Positions 16,070 through 25,024 are shown, counted from the first letter of the stretch. The stretch is 48,993 bases of DNA from Oscillatoriaceae cyanobacterium M7585_C2015_266 (GCA_015295835.1 DVEG01000013.1:1-48993); one strand, 5' to 3'. The notes: generated from the sequence alone by a model not told the origin. Translations and numbers: made by a program.

Positions 16070-16336
16070 TTATTCTGATTCGTCAGTGTATCGTTCTACA
16101 CTTGAAGTGTAGACTGGTTGTATCCGAATAGCCAGAATTCTGGCTGGACGCACTACCATATACTCGCCCTGAACATTTTTGATCGGCACGTTAATAAAAT
16201 CATTTGAGCTAGATTTGGGCACTAACTCACCGCTGTACCACTTTTGAAACTCTTGAATCGTCGTAAACTGGACTTCTTCGCGGTGACCACCTTCCATAAG
16301 AATGTGGACGGCATAGTAACTAGGGGCTCTAGGCAT
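16070..16336 (-). CDS. Small conserved-looking protein of unknown function
   Basis: From the ATG at 16336 the product is 88 aa (a TTG four codons upstream is possible). It reads MPRAPSYYAVHILMEGGHRE and continues with mixed alpha/beta character, one WY pair, no signal peptide and no membrane segment. The C-terminus is acidic (SSVERYTDESE). It has its own terminator and lies alone between two larger gaps. I do not recognise the family. Confidence 0.75.
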   Translation of the reverse strand: MPRAPSYYAVHILMEGGHREEVQFTTIQEFQKWYSGELVPKSSSNDFINVPIKNVQGEYMVVRPARILAIRIQPVYTSSVERYTDESE

Positions 16337-16348
16337 AGAAAATCGCAA

Positions 16349-16937
16349 GCAGGGCTTTTTAGTTAAAAATGCATTTTTTTAGAATAGCAGATCCTTTTAC
16401 TGTGGCCTAGTTTATTTCAAAGTACCCCGGCGAATATTAGCCTGCACTATAGCTTCCTATTTGATTTTTTGATTTTTTTATACTTATAACAGCAGCACCC
16501 GATGCTCTACTCGCTGAGGGATTTCCTCTCTTTTCTCCTACACTACAGAGTTGCACTGAACTCTTACCTGAAAATCCTCAGGAATGTCAGTCGCAGAGCT
16601 CCCTTTCCTCCAGTTTAGGAAATATCAGCGCTCAAGCTCGGGTGCTACTGGTTTTTGACGAGACAGACTTAATTCAAACAGCTCCTTTACCTCTCAATTT
16701 AATTAATATAATTTGGCTGTTGTATCTGCCAGGGAAGCTTTTCAGCTTCAACTATCACTATAGCACTCTTTTCTCTGGTGACAAGAACTTGTAAAAAAAC
16801 TTTACTTTTTCTTGCCCTCAAACTAAAATTACCTTGAAATCATTGAAATCTTTCGCTTTAAAAAATAAGCACCCCTACTCTGCTTTAATAAATTTTGCCA
16901 AAATCAAAATTTTTCATTTTTTCATAAGTAAAAATAC
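16349..16937. other. Intergenic region with an unstarted open frame
   Basis: These 589 bases hold no standard gene. On the plus strand, 16465-16794 is open for 109 codons before TAA but has no ATG, GTG or TTG in its first 59 codons. The translation includes ARVLLVFDETDLIQTAPLPL. It may be a decayed gene remnant or a chance frame. Nothing else was seen. Confidence 0.4.
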
Positions 16938-18179
16938 TTATTCTTTTCCGGTAAAGATAGTAGTGCGGATAAAATCAAAAAGATGGTGCGCCACATGTAA
17001 TTTGCTGGCTAGGGGTAAGGTTACTTTACGCCCTATGGCATCGGCAAATATAACCTGATTAGTATCGCTGCCAAAACCACTATTTGGTTGATCAATAGGA
17101 TTAGCAACAATAATATCTAATTTTTTTTCAAACAATTTTTGTCTAGCAGGTGATACAATATCTCCAGTCTGTGCAGCAAAGCCAACTAAAATTTGATGGG
17201 GCTGCTTGCGCTCGCCTAATTCCGCCAAAATATCTGGCACTGGTACAAGTGGAAGCGACGCCCCAAGTGTTTTTTTCGGTAACTTCTCAGTACTATACTC
17301 GGCAGGCTTAACATCCGCTACCGCCGCTGCCATCACCGTTATATCTGCATCAGCATGATACTCTAGCATCGTTTGTCGCATTTGCTCCGCAGAGGTGACA
17401 GCAATTGTTTTCACATTATCCAAAAACGTCATAACTCCATTCTCAAGGGCAGCATGTACTAATGTCACCTCCGCCCCCCTATGTGCTGCTGCTCTCGCTA
17501 CCGCAATTCCCATCTTCCCCGTAGAAGGATTGCCAATAAAACGAGCAGGATCTATATACTCCCGTGTGCCACCAGCACTAATTAAAACCTTTTTCCCTAT
17601 TAAATCCCGCTTCCCATCCGTATATAACAGCGATTCTGTATATGCTAAAATCTCCGACGGCTCTGCCATCCTCCCCACCCCTAAGCGATCGCATGCTAAA
17701 ACCCCTATATCCGGACTTATTCCGTGATAGCGTGAACAAATCTTAAAAATCTGCTGCCAATTCCGTTGTACTGTCGGCTGCTCCCACATATCCGTATTCA
17801 TCGCTGGCACCAATAAAATAGGCATAGTAGAAGCTAATACAGTACTTGTCAATAAATTATCAGCTATACCCCACTCCAACTTAGCCAAAGTATTCGCTGT
17901 CAAAGGGGCAATCACAAATACTTCTGCCCATTCCCCCAACTCAATATGTAAGGGTTTACCGCTCTCGCGCCCCCAAAAACTCTCATCCGTATAAACTGGA
18001 TGGCGGCATAACGTCGTTACCGTCAACGGTGTAATAAATTTCTCGGCGCTTTTAGTTAGAATCCCGCGCACTTCAGCCCCTGCTTTTGCCAAAGATGAAA
18101 TTACCTCACAAACTTTGTATGCTGCTATCCCGCCAGTAATACCAATTAGAACTCTTCTGCCTTTAACCATAAAATTCAT
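16938..18179 (-). CDS. coaBC: Bifunctional phosphopantothenoylcysteine synthetase/decarboxylase
   Basis: The 413-aa protein has an N-terminal flavin-dependent decarboxylase domain (CoaC, about 1-190: GITGGIAAYK, active-site H78, PAMNTDMW at 125-132, and C163 in the ACDRLG substrate clamp). The C-terminal CTP-dependent ligase domain (CoaB, about 195-413) has SAGGTREYIDPARFIGNPSTG. It converts 4'-phosphopantothenate and cysteine to 4'-phosphopantetheine for coenzyme A. ATG 18179 is used; an ATG three codons later is equally possible. A DUF2555 gene lies 94 bases upstream in the same direction. Confidence 0.96.
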   Translation of the reverse strand: MNFMVKGRRVLIGITGGIAAYKVCEVISSLAKAGAEVRGILTKSAEKFITPLTVTTLCRHPVYTDESFWGRESGKPLHIELGEWAEVFVIAPLTANTLAKLEWGIADNLLTSTVLASTMPILLVPAMNTDMWEQPTVQRNWQQIFKICSRYHGISPDIGVLACDRLGVGRMAEPSEILAYTESLLYTDGKRDLIGKKVLISAGGTREYIDPARFIGNPSTGKMGIAVARAAAHRGAEVTLVHAALENGVMTFLDNVKTIAVTSAEQMRQTMLEYHADADITVMAAAVADVKPAEYSTEKLPKKTLGASLPLVPVPDILAELGERKQPHQILVGFAAQTGDIVSPARQKLFEKKLDIIVANPIDQPNSGFGSDTNQVIFADAIGRKVTLPLASKLHVAHHLFDFIRTTIFTGKE

Positions 18180-18273
18180 AAAAAAATAGGGGTGTGGGAA
18201 AGAGCTCCCTCACAAAATTAGTCAGATGATATTTGCTCTTCCAGCCCCCTCTCACCCCTATATAGATTTGCCT

Positions 18274-18486
18274 TCATGCTTCATCATAAGCTTCTAAATC
18301 TAAAAGGTGAAGATAGGGTTCAACCAACTCTGGGCGCTGAAAGGCAAGCGCCCTTAGCAGATGCCAGTCGTTCAAACCGTCAAAAGCATTTGGATAATCA
18401 TCTTCCTCCAGTCGTGCTGCTAATCTCGCTACATCTGCTGGCGTCATAGCAGCAATATCTGGTTTGGAAATACTTAAAGTTGCCAT
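18274..18486 (-). CDS. DUF2555-type small protein
   Basis: The 70-aa acidic protein, MATLSISKPDIAAMTPADVA onward, has an all-helical look with the RLEEDDYPNAFDGLNDWHLL core that I recognise as DUF2555, a family restricted largely to cyanobacteria. No signal peptide or membrane helix. It is immediately upstream of coaBC in the same direction and probably co-transcribed, and the esterase gene is 49 bases upstream. Function is unknown. Confidence 0.82.
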   Translation of the reverse strand: MATLSISKPDIAAMTPADVARLAARLEEDDYPNAFDGLNDWHLLRALAFQRPELVEPYLHLLDLEAYDEA

Positions 18487-18535
18487 TGCTCGCTCGGCCC
18501 TCCCTAAGTAGCATCCCGGACTCTATAATAACTTT

Positions 18536-19186
18536 TTATCTCCCTTTCAACACTACCTCCATAACAAAATTTTGCATTAAAGGAAACATTGCAGGTATTA
18601 TCTCATGTCCCATGTCAAATTCTTGATAATGTACCGCTGCCCCTAGATTCTCTAGAATTGAACGTGCTTGCTGGGCTGCACTCAGGGGCACTATGTTATC
18701 TTGTCTGCCATGTACTATTAAAATCGGTGGCAGCTTTTTACTTTCCGGCTTTGGTTGCGCATGTAAATAACCGCTCAGGGATATTAACCCAGCTAGTGGC
18801 AAGGTTAATCCCACGTCTAATGTCATCGCCCCCCCTTGGGAAAATCCGGCTAAGATTGTACGCGATAGGGGTATGCCCGTACTACTTTCTAAGGAAATTA
18901 ACCATTCTTTTAGCTTTTTTCGGCTTTCTTCTAGCCCCTTGTAATCAGAACTTTCTAAATCATACCACGCTCTGCCCCCAGGTACGTGAGGATGGAGAAA
19001 TGGTGCGTTGGCACACAAAAATTGCCAGTCTGGTAAGTTGAGAAATTGTGGCAGGGATGTTAAATCTTCAGCATTGGCACCCCAACCATGTAGTAAAACT
19101 ATTAAACCCTCCGGAGGTTGAGGGTTTTTTGGCAAAATGGCGATCGCATCTATAGACAGGGGCTTTCTCCTCAATTCTACTTCCAC
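18536..19186 (-). CDS. Alpha/beta hydrolase, phospholipase/carboxylesterase family
   Basis: The 216-aa protein has the family layout: oxyanion-hole segment VLLHGWGANAEDL, nucleophile Ser in GFSQGGAM, Asp in HGRQDNIVPL and His in MGHEI. It is the normal length of bacterial carboxylesterase/acyl-protein-thioesterase-like enzymes and has no signal peptide, so it acts in the cytosol on ester substrates that are not specified. The start is a GTG at 19186. It leads a run of minus-strand genes towards DUF2555 and coaBC. Confidence 0.93.
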   Translation of the reverse strand: MEVELRRKPLSIDAIAILPKNPQPPEGLIVLLHGWGANAEDLTSLPQFLNLPDWQFLCANAPFLHPHVPGGRAWYDLESSDYKGLEESRKKLKEWLISLESSTGIPLSRTILAGFSQGGAMTLDVGLTLPLAGLISLSGYLHAQPKPESKKLPPILIVHGRQDNIVPLSAAQQARSILENLGAAVHYQEFDMGHEIIPAMFPLMQNFVMEVVLKGR

Positions 19187-19346
19187 TTATTTTAAGTCTT
19201 TTCTGAGTGCGATCGCAATTCCCTTGCCATAAAATAAGCACCATCTCTTTAATGGTGCCTTGTTAATAAAATTACAGTGATATAATTATTCTTATTTATA
19301 GCTAAATGCTCTCCCGGCAAATGACAATATATTTCTTTGAAATTTC
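19187..19346. other. Intergenic region left of the 35-aa gene
   Basis: It contains a HIP1 octamer at about 19209 and the hairpin at 19236-19261. No further coding frame was seen. Confidence 0.5.
19236..19261 (-). terminator. Hairpin downstream of the 35-aa gene
   Basis: GCACCAT pairs with ATGGTGC around CTCTTTA, with outer AA/TT pairs. Read on the minus strand it is followed by TATTTTAT, so it could end the 35-aa gene transcript, about 85 bases past its stop. Confidence 0.5.
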
Positions 19347-19454
19347 TCAAGCTGCTTTTGGCTGTTGCGGCTTGATGACAATCCATCTGCCTGTGAGCGG
19401 ATCGCGGTAAGCTAAAAATGGGTTTGGTCGAAGTTGTTTGCTGCTGGTAGCCAT
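19347..19454 (-). CDS. Small 35-aa cyanobacterial-type protein
   Basis: On the minus strand, GAGGAAGGATTTGAT precedes an ATG at 19454, an excellent ribosome site. The product is 35 aa: MATSSKQLRPNPFLAYRDPL, then TGRWIVIKPQQPKAA and TGA. The core YRDPLTGRWIVIKP is hydrophobic and basic and reads like a real conserved short protein rather than random sequence. It has its own hairpin downstream. It is below common length cutoffs and could be missed. The function is unknown; the family is not one I can name. Confidence 0.7.
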   Translation of the reverse strand: MATSSKQLRPNPFLAYRDPLTGRWIVIKPQQPKAA

Positions 19455-19646
19455 ATCAAATCCTTCCTCAACTTCTTCTACCTTTAGGCTAATCTTACAA
19501 CTTCCCCAAGACAGTGATAAATTTTGATTTTTCTTGTGATCTTTGTCAATGTCTGTTGCGATCGCACTTTCTCATGATTTATATCACCCTTTTGTGGTTT
19601 TACCCCTTCTGGCTTCTACTCATTAGCACTTAAATTTTTGTAAAAC

Positions 19647-21245
19647 TTAACCTAAAGTATACATCCAACCATCTCTTGCACAGATTCTGACAATCCCATC
19701 CCAGACAACAGGAGTTGCTTCAAATGACACTTCTGGTTTAAATCGAGCTTCCTCTTCAACTACCAAACGGTAATATTCTCCCTTTTCATTCATTAAAGCT
19801 TTTTTTTCTCCTGCCTTTGTTGATTCAAAATTCAACTTAAATAAATAGACTCCGCCATAAGTAGCTACGATTAATTTATTTCCATCTGTAAAAATAGGAG
19901 TAGAAATTGAGCTGCCAATTTGTTGCTTAAAGGCAATAACAGGTGTATTGTACTCCTTATCGAGTAACCATCCTGTCACCTTTTTATGTTTGGCTCTCAT
20001 TATTTGTGAGCCGATATACAAATTTCCGTCGATAGCACAGGTAGCAAACAGAGGTGGTATTTCTTCAGTGCGATATTCATCATTTATTGCAACGGAGCCG
20101 ATGACACCTCCTTCCCAGCTAGATAATCTCAAATTTCCTGTTGGCAGAAACCATTCTACACTCTCTGAAGGTTTTTTATTTGGATCAAGTTTGACAACAC
20201 CTCCATTCCCAGGTATATATTGTTTTTCAATGGTACAAAATAGTTTTCCATCTTTTGAAATTACCACAGTGCCATCTAAATCTGAACCGGTATAAAAATC
20301 CCAAACTATTTTTCGTTCAGGTATACTAATACCATATATATGCCCTGAGCCAGCTGCTAAAAATAAGCGATCGCCTAATCTTGCTGGAGAAGACTCTACC
20401 ACCAAATTTCTCCTATGTCTACTAATATCCGCTTGTTCATATAACTTAACCTCTGTTAATATTTCCGGCTGTAATATTCCATCTTTAATTTTAGCAGCAG
20501 TAGTAGAGCTATTAATAAAATAACCTATCCCATTTTCTCCAGCATTAAAGAGAACACCATTGCCCAAATATAGAGGGCTACTATCATTATCTCGACTATA
20601 ACTATCAGTTTGCTTAATATTCAATCTCCATATTTCCTTACCGCTGCGAAAAGAAATAGCGCGAAAACTAGGAACAATTTTAGAACTTAGAGACTTATTG
20701 ACACCCAGACGACTACCTTGTAAAATAACAACTTTATTTTCTTCCCTGGCATTTTCATCGATATAAACAGTAGAAGTACCTTTTATAACATCATCAAATT
20801 TATACTGCCAGACTAGCTGATTAGTTGTCAAATCAATTTTTCTAAGACTGTGGTCATAGGAACCAATTATGAGATATATTTTATCATACTCTCGTACAAT
20901 TGTAGGTTGACCTGTCCAGCCGGCACCGCTCCAAGTTTTTAAACTGCCGACAATTGTATTACCAGCTCCGAGTTTAAACTGATGTAAAAGATTAAGCCCT
21001 TGAGGAACACCTCTACCATAAAATCTTCTTTGGTCATTTCCAAGAAAAGTAGGTACAAGCAATTCAATTTCTGCTGGTATAGTAATTTTTTTTAAATTAT
21101 TCAGCTGGCGTTCAATTTCCGAAAAATTTTCGCCAGCATAATTTTTTCGTTCATAATTATTTTTAGCAATTTGTAAAAACAGAGGAGAAAGTGTTCCTAC
21201 AATTAAGAAATGTAAAAAATATTTATTAAAATTTCTGCGGTTCAT
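19647..21245 (-). CDS. Beta-propeller (PQQ/BamB-like repeat) protein, exported
   Basis: The 532-aa protein has an N-terminal hydrophobic segment (YFLHFLIVGTLSPLFLQIA) suggesting export or an anchor. It then has repeated blades with the pattern of PQQ-like quinoprotein repeats: YLIIGSYDHSLRKIDLTTNQ with LVWQYKFDD, FRAISFRSGKEIWRLN, HIYGISIPERKIVWDFYTG, GNLYIGSQIMRAKH and VATYGGVYLFKLN. Such propellers include BamB (outer membrane assembly) and PQQ-dependent dehydrogenases; the residues that bind PQQ and calcium in the latter were not recognised. It starts 11 bases after murF, so the two form an operon, consistent with a periplasmic envelope role. Confidence 0.85.
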   Translation of the reverse strand: MNRRNFNKYFLHFLIVGTLSPLFLQIAKNNYERKNYAGENFSEIERQLNNLKKITIPAEIELLVPTFLGNDQRRFYGRGVPQGLNLLHQFKLGAGNTIVGSLKTWSGAGWTGQPTIVREYDKIYLIIGSYDHSLRKIDLTTNQLVWQYKFDDVIKGTSTVYIDENAREENKVVILQGSRLGVNKSLSSKIVPSFRAISFRSGKEIWRLNIKQTDSYSRDNDSSPLYLGNGVLFNAGENGIGYFINSSTTAAKIKDGILQPEILTEVKLYEQADISRHRRNLVVESSPARLGDRLFLAAGSGHIYGISIPERKIVWDFYTGSDLDGTVVISKDGKLFCTIEKQYIPGNGGVVKLDPNKKPSESVEWFLPTGNLRLSSWEGGVIGSVAINDEYRTEEIPPLFATCAIDGNLYIGSQIMRAKHKKVTGWLLDKEYNTPVIAFKQQIGSSISTPIFTDGNKLIVATYGGVYLFKLNFESTKAGEKKALMNEKGEYYRLVVEEEARFKPEVSFEATPVVWDGIVRICARDGWMYTLG

Positions 21246-21256
21246 TAATTAAAAGA

Positions 21257-22639
21257 TTAAGGGTAAGTAAATTCTTGTTTAAACTGTTCGACAACTTTAT
21301 CGAGAGCAACAGCATGAGAAGCTTTAAAAAGTAAGCGATCGCCGGGTTTAACAAAAGTTTTCAAAGATTGAATTAATTGAGACTTATCATAATCAGAAGT
21401 ACTTGAATATACTTGTAAATAAGACAAACCGGCAGCACCAAGAGCCATTGCTTCAGCTTCTGGGGCATCAGCTAAAATAAAAAGAGCATCCAGATTTAGC
21501 TGACGTGCAAATGCACCTACCTTTTGATGAAACTCAAGCGAGCGCTCTCCTAACTCAAGCATTGTTCCCAAAACAGCGATATGCCGTCTACCAGGAGTTT
21601 CTGCCAACAGACGCAATGCTGCCAGCATAGATTCTAAGCCGGCATTATAAGTTTCATCGAGGATTAGTACATCACAATCGAGTTGATAACGTTTTGCCCG
21701 CCCTTCTGGCAATTCTACTGTCAACCCTTGACTTAAGAGTGTCCAATCGATATGAAGAACTTTAGCAACTGCTAGAGCAGCTAGATAATTTTGCGCATTG
21801 TGTCGTCCAACTAAAGGTAAAGGCAGCCTCACTCCCTCTACTTCTAGAGTTTGATTATCTATTAATGTACCGCGTAAGTCACCTGCTTCCAACCCATAAG
21901 TAAGAGTCTGCCCATGCCAGACAGTAGCAGCAGTTTCCATTAACAGAGAATTATCGGCGTTAAGAATAGCAATGCTATTGGGGGACATTTCAGCAAGAAG
22001 TTCGCATTTGGCACGAGCGATCGCTTCTTCCGATCCCAACAAACCAATATGAGCCGTGCCCACATTTGTAATCACACCGATTGTCGGCTGAGCGATTTGA
22101 GTCAACTCAGCTATTTGGCCAGGGCCACGCATAGCCATTTCAATAACAGCAAAATCATGTTCCGTAGAAAGTTCTAAGAGAGTTTTGGGCACGCCGATTT
22201 CGTTATTGTAGTTGAGTTGAGTTTTGAGGACATTACCCTGAGTGGCCAAAACTGCAGCAATTAGTTCTTTGGTAGTAGTTTTGCCAAAAGAGCCAGTTAC
22301 GGCAATTACAGGGATTGTGAATTGCGCTCGCCACCAGCACCCAATTTTTTGGTATGCTTTTAGTGTATTCTCTACTACTAATATAGGTAACTGTGAACTT
22401 TCTATATGGGCGCAATGCTCCACAATTGCAGCAATTGCCCCAGAGGCGAGCGCTGCTTCCACAAACTTATGTCCATCAAATTTCTCCCCTTTTAAGGCCA
22501 CAAACACCTCCCCTGGTTTAACAGTACGACTATCAGTGTTTATACCTGTTACTTTCTTTTCGCCGACATCAGATGAGAAATTTACAAAAGTGGCAGAGAT
22601 TATTTCGCCTATTTTTACAAGAGGAATCTGAAAAGACAT
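21257..22639 (-). CDS. murF: UDP-N-acetylmuramoyl-tripeptide--D-alanyl-D-alanine ligase
   Basis: The 460-aa Mur ligase adds D-Ala-D-Ala to the UDP-MurNAc-tripeptide in the cytosol. Visible: N-terminal substrate domain with DSRTVKPGEVFVALKGEKFDGHKF, ATP-binding loop TGSFGKTTTKE (115-125), LNYNNEIGVPKTLLEL, the ENALYL-type NADNSLL segment, and C-terminal DETYNAGLESMLAALRLL. Length is normal. It lies upstream of the beta-propeller gene. The start ATG has no strong ribosome site. Confidence 0.96.
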   Translation of the reverse strand: MSFQIPLVKIGEIISATFVNFSSDVGEKKVTGINTDSRTVKPGEVFVALKGEKFDGHKFVEAALASGAIAAIVEHCAHIESSQLPILVVENTLKAYQKIGCWWRAQFTIPVIAVTGSFGKTTTKELIAAVLATQGNVLKTQLNYNNEIGVPKTLLELSTEHDFAVIEMAMRGPGQIAELTQIAQPTIGVITNVGTAHIGLLGSEEAIARAKCELLAEMSPNSIAILNADNSLLMETAATVWHGQTLTYGLEAGDLRGTLIDNQTLEVEGVRLPLPLVGRHNAQNYLAALAVAKVLHIDWTLLSQGLTVELPEGRAKRYQLDCDVLILDETYNAGLESMLAALRLLAETPGRRHIAVLGTMLELGERSLEFHQKVGAFARQLNLDALFILADAPEAEAMALGAAGLSYLQVYSSTSDYDKSQLIQSLKTFVKPGDRLLFKASHAVALDKVVEQFKQEFTYP

Positions 22640-23106
22640 AGTAGTTAATGATTTTATTGAATTATAGAATTATAGATTGAAATTATCTTGAAAAATTTTT
22701 AATCTTATTTGTCTTTTATTGCCTAAAGCGACTGGTTTGCTTAGTCATCCATTTTTGGGCCAATAGGTGCTGTTTTTAGTAGGCTTTATCAAAATTTTAA
22801 GAGAAAACACGAATTGACAAGCAATCTTTAATGTTTCTTTATAGAAAGAGAGGGAAAATCATGTAAATTTAAAATATAAGTATAGGTAAGAAGACGTAAG
22901 GAGATAAAGGAGAAAAAGAGGATGAGAAAAATCCAGAGATAGGAGGAGGCGATCGCGATCACCAAAAAAAAGGAGAAAAATCACTGTAAAGAAGGAGGTT
23001 TGAAGATATGATGGGCCCGGGGTGAGGGGAGAAATACAAAACAAAAAGCATGAGGAGTAAAAAGAAATAGCGATCGCTATCGGCAAAAAGCGGGGGTGCT
23101 TAAGAA
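22640..23106 (+). promoter_or_regulatory. Purine-rich leader with mini-ORFs upstream of the 23107 gene
   Basis: From about 22859 to 23106 the plus strand is markedly purine-rich. Within it AAGGAGGT (22993-23000 area) is followed by ATG at 23008 and a five-residue ORF, MMGPG and TGA, and another ATG near 23050 opens MRSKKK and TAG. A purine-rich AGGAG site precedes a third short frame near 22922. HIP1 octamers are at about 22950 and 23071. 22640-22858 is AT-rich with no feature seen. Confidence 0.35.
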
Positions 23107-24393
23107 ATGTATAATATAACAGATAGTAGTTACAGACAAACAACAAACGAAGAGCAGATAATTTACAATTACCTACTTCATTGGGTAAAAATAGAATCAC
23201 CAGCGCAAATACTAAATCGTTTTCGGGCTTTATTTATAGACGGAGTAGGGGACAACGAGCCAGAAGTAGCAGCAGCGTTAGAGAAACTAATAAGTTCCAA
23301 GCAAGCGGATCACGAATTTAAGTTCATGATGAACCGATGCTGCCACATATTAATAAATCACTGGCAAATGCACACGCAAATGCAGAGTGCGATACCAGAA
23401 CTGATTAACTTATTTGAAAACAGTCGTTCCAGAAGTAGCATTTACTCTTTTGCGCCAAAAGGTATAAGGCGTTTGCAAGAGTTAGTGCAGCAATTCACAA
23501 AGAGCGAGCAGTATCTGACACTGCGGCGGTTAGTAGAAGTAGTGAAAGGCTCATCAGAAACAACAGACACACCGCCAGAGACAAAACCGCTCGGGAGTTT
23601 AATATGCCGTTATCCTTATCTATACGAACATTGCCTACTCAGCGAAGGAAGCACATACGAGCACCAGCAAACAGTACGCAAAATCCAAGCCCAGCGGCAA
23701 AGACAATTTGAAATTGATTTATCACAATATGTTACATATCAGGTAAGAAGAGCACAACTAGCACGTAGTGGCAATGCAGCAGCGACGGCGAGATTAATAC
23801 AGCCAGTAAAGAATCCTACCTTTTTGAGCGATAAAGAGCTTTACATTGCTCTTAAGCATTTTGTAGGGAAAGTAGAAGGACCTTACACTTACAGAGACTT
23901 AGCCCAAAGTTTCCTAACTCATACCAGTCAAACCATAAGCTATGGAACATTTAAAAACGAATTATATGAATATCTAACTTCATCCATAGATCCAGCTTAC
24001 GGCAAAAGACAATTCAATACTAGACTGTATAAGCAAATACAAAACATCTTACCTCAGAGTGATCCCCAAAGATTAAACGACTTTTTAATAGTTAGGACTT
24101 GTAGTCAATTGCTAAACTTCCTAGTAGTGGACAGTCAAGCACGTCCAAACCACTTTGTATTTATAGACTTAATTTCTAATTTAGGGCCAACCCCGACAAC
24201 AGGCTTACTACTGAAAATAGTACTTTTGTGCCGCAAAGTTAAACCATATCTAGAAAGACGATTTGCTATACTGTTTAATCATTATGAGTCTTCCACAAGA
24301 GCAGCAGTAGGCTGGCTAGTGAAAGCTTTAGAAAACGTCAACATTGCCTTAAGTACAAACTTTGGCGCAGTTGACCTTTCATTTATTCGCTAA
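23107..24393 (+). CDS. Unknown 428-aa protein, probably conserved in cyanobacteria
   Basis: The protein is soluble and mainly helical: FRALFIDGVGDNEPEVAAAL, DHEFKFMMNRCCHILINHW, a 130-200 linker with KPLGSLICRYPYLYEHCLL, then SDKELYIALKHFVGKVEGPY and a C-terminal domain ending STNFGAVDLSFIR. There is no signal peptide, membrane helix or motif I can name. It begins with ATG behind AGCGGGGGTGCTTAAGAA, a modest ribosome site, after a purine-rich leader. rpsU lies 379 bases downstream behind its own promoter. Composition and codon use look like the neighbours. Confidence 0.8.
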   Translation: MYNITDSSYRQTTNEEQIIYNYLLHWVKIESPAQILNRFRALFIDGVGDNEPEVAAALEKLISSKQADHEFKFMMNRCCHILINHWQMHTQMQSAIPELINLFENSRSRSSIYSFAPKGIRRLQELVQQFTKSEQYLTLRRLVEVVKGSSETTDTPPETKPLGSLICRYPYLYEHCLLSEGSTYEHQQTVRKIQAQRQRQFEIDLSQYVTYQVRRAQLARSGNAAATARLIQPVKNPTFLSDKELYIALKHFVGKVEGPYTYRDLAQSFLTHTSQTISYGTFKNELYEYLTSSIDPAYGKRQFNTRLYKQIQNILPQSDPQRLNDFLIVRTCSQLLNFLVVDSQARPNHFVFIDLISNLGPTPTTGLLLKIVLLCRKVKPYLERRFAILFNHYESSTRAAVGWLVKALENVNIALSTNFGAVDLSFIR

Positions 24394-24547
24394 GTTATAC
24401 TAGAGAATAGAGCAGGAGATAGGTTGGATGGGGTGTGATTTGTATTAAATATTCTTTTAATAGATTCTTTTAATAGAAAAAATTGTGGCAAAAAAGATAT
24501 GAAAAGAAAAAAGGAGAAAGCGATCGCTCCTAAACCATTCAGTATGC

Positions 24548-24553
24548 TATAAT
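24548..24553 (+). promoter_or_regulatory. -10 box of the rpsU promoter
   Basis: TATAAT preceded by TATGC gives an extended -10 type promoter. Transcription would start near 24560, right before the first paired segment of the leader. No good -35 was found. Confidence 0.5.
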
Positions 24554-24559
24554 TTTAAA

Positions 24560-24772
24560 AAACAGTCAAGATCGGGCATCGAGGCATAGACTCCGGGCAT
24601 AGAGAGACTGTAAGAGCTATTGCAGGCAGTCTTAATCAAGTGCCAAAAATCTTTCGCACTCAAAGCGAGAGGAGTAAGTAAAATAATCCCAAGTAGGGAC
24701 AAAAACAGAGAAACAAAAAAAAAGAAAAAGCCCGTCTTGATGTGGAACTAGAAAGCAATCTAAGGAGAAAGA
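24560..24772 (+). promoter_or_regulatory. Structured leader of rpsU
   Basis: TCAAGATCGGGC at 24566-24577 can pair with GCCCGTCTTGA at 24730-24740 (one bulge), closing a 150-base domain. Inside, ACAGTC (24562-24567) and GACTGT (24606-24611) can pair, but AGACTG (24605-24610) can also pair with CAGTCT (about 24629-24634), so the helices exclude each other. Such alternatives suit feedback control of a ribosomal protein. Pairings are visible; regulation is inference. Confidence 0.4.
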
Positions 24773-24952
24773 ATGACCCAAGTAGTAATAGGCGAAAACG
24801 AAGGGATAGACTCAGCACTACGTCGTTTTAAGCGTCAAGTTTCCCGAGCGGGAATTTTGGCAGACGTGAAAAACCGCCGTCATTTTGAGACACCACTGGA
24901 AAAGCGCAAGCGCAAAGCCAGCGCAGCTCGACGCAAGAGACGTTTCCAGTAA
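24773..24952 (+). CDS. rpsU: 30S ribosomal protein S21
   Basis: TAAGGAGAAAGA precedes an ATG that opens 59 codons: [20 protein letters not shown], with [19 protein letters not shown], and the basic end [15 protein letters not shown]. This is a complete S21, which sits on the small subunit platform near the anti-Shine-Dalgarno end of 16S rRNA. The gene is short enough to be missed by 60-residue cutoffs. It has its own promoter, leader and terminator. Confidence 0.97.
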   Translation: MTQVVIGENEGIDSALRRFKRQVSRAGILADVKNRRHFETPLEKRKRKASAARRKRRFQ

Positions 24953-25024
24953 AAGCACTGGGTTGTTTTAATTTAATTAGCATTAACAACCAGAAAGTGA
25001 TCATAATTTAAATAATAGGTGAAG

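Noticed and set aside
22640-23106. CRISPR or tandem-repeat array in the purine-rich leader
   Set aside because: No regularly spaced identical units.
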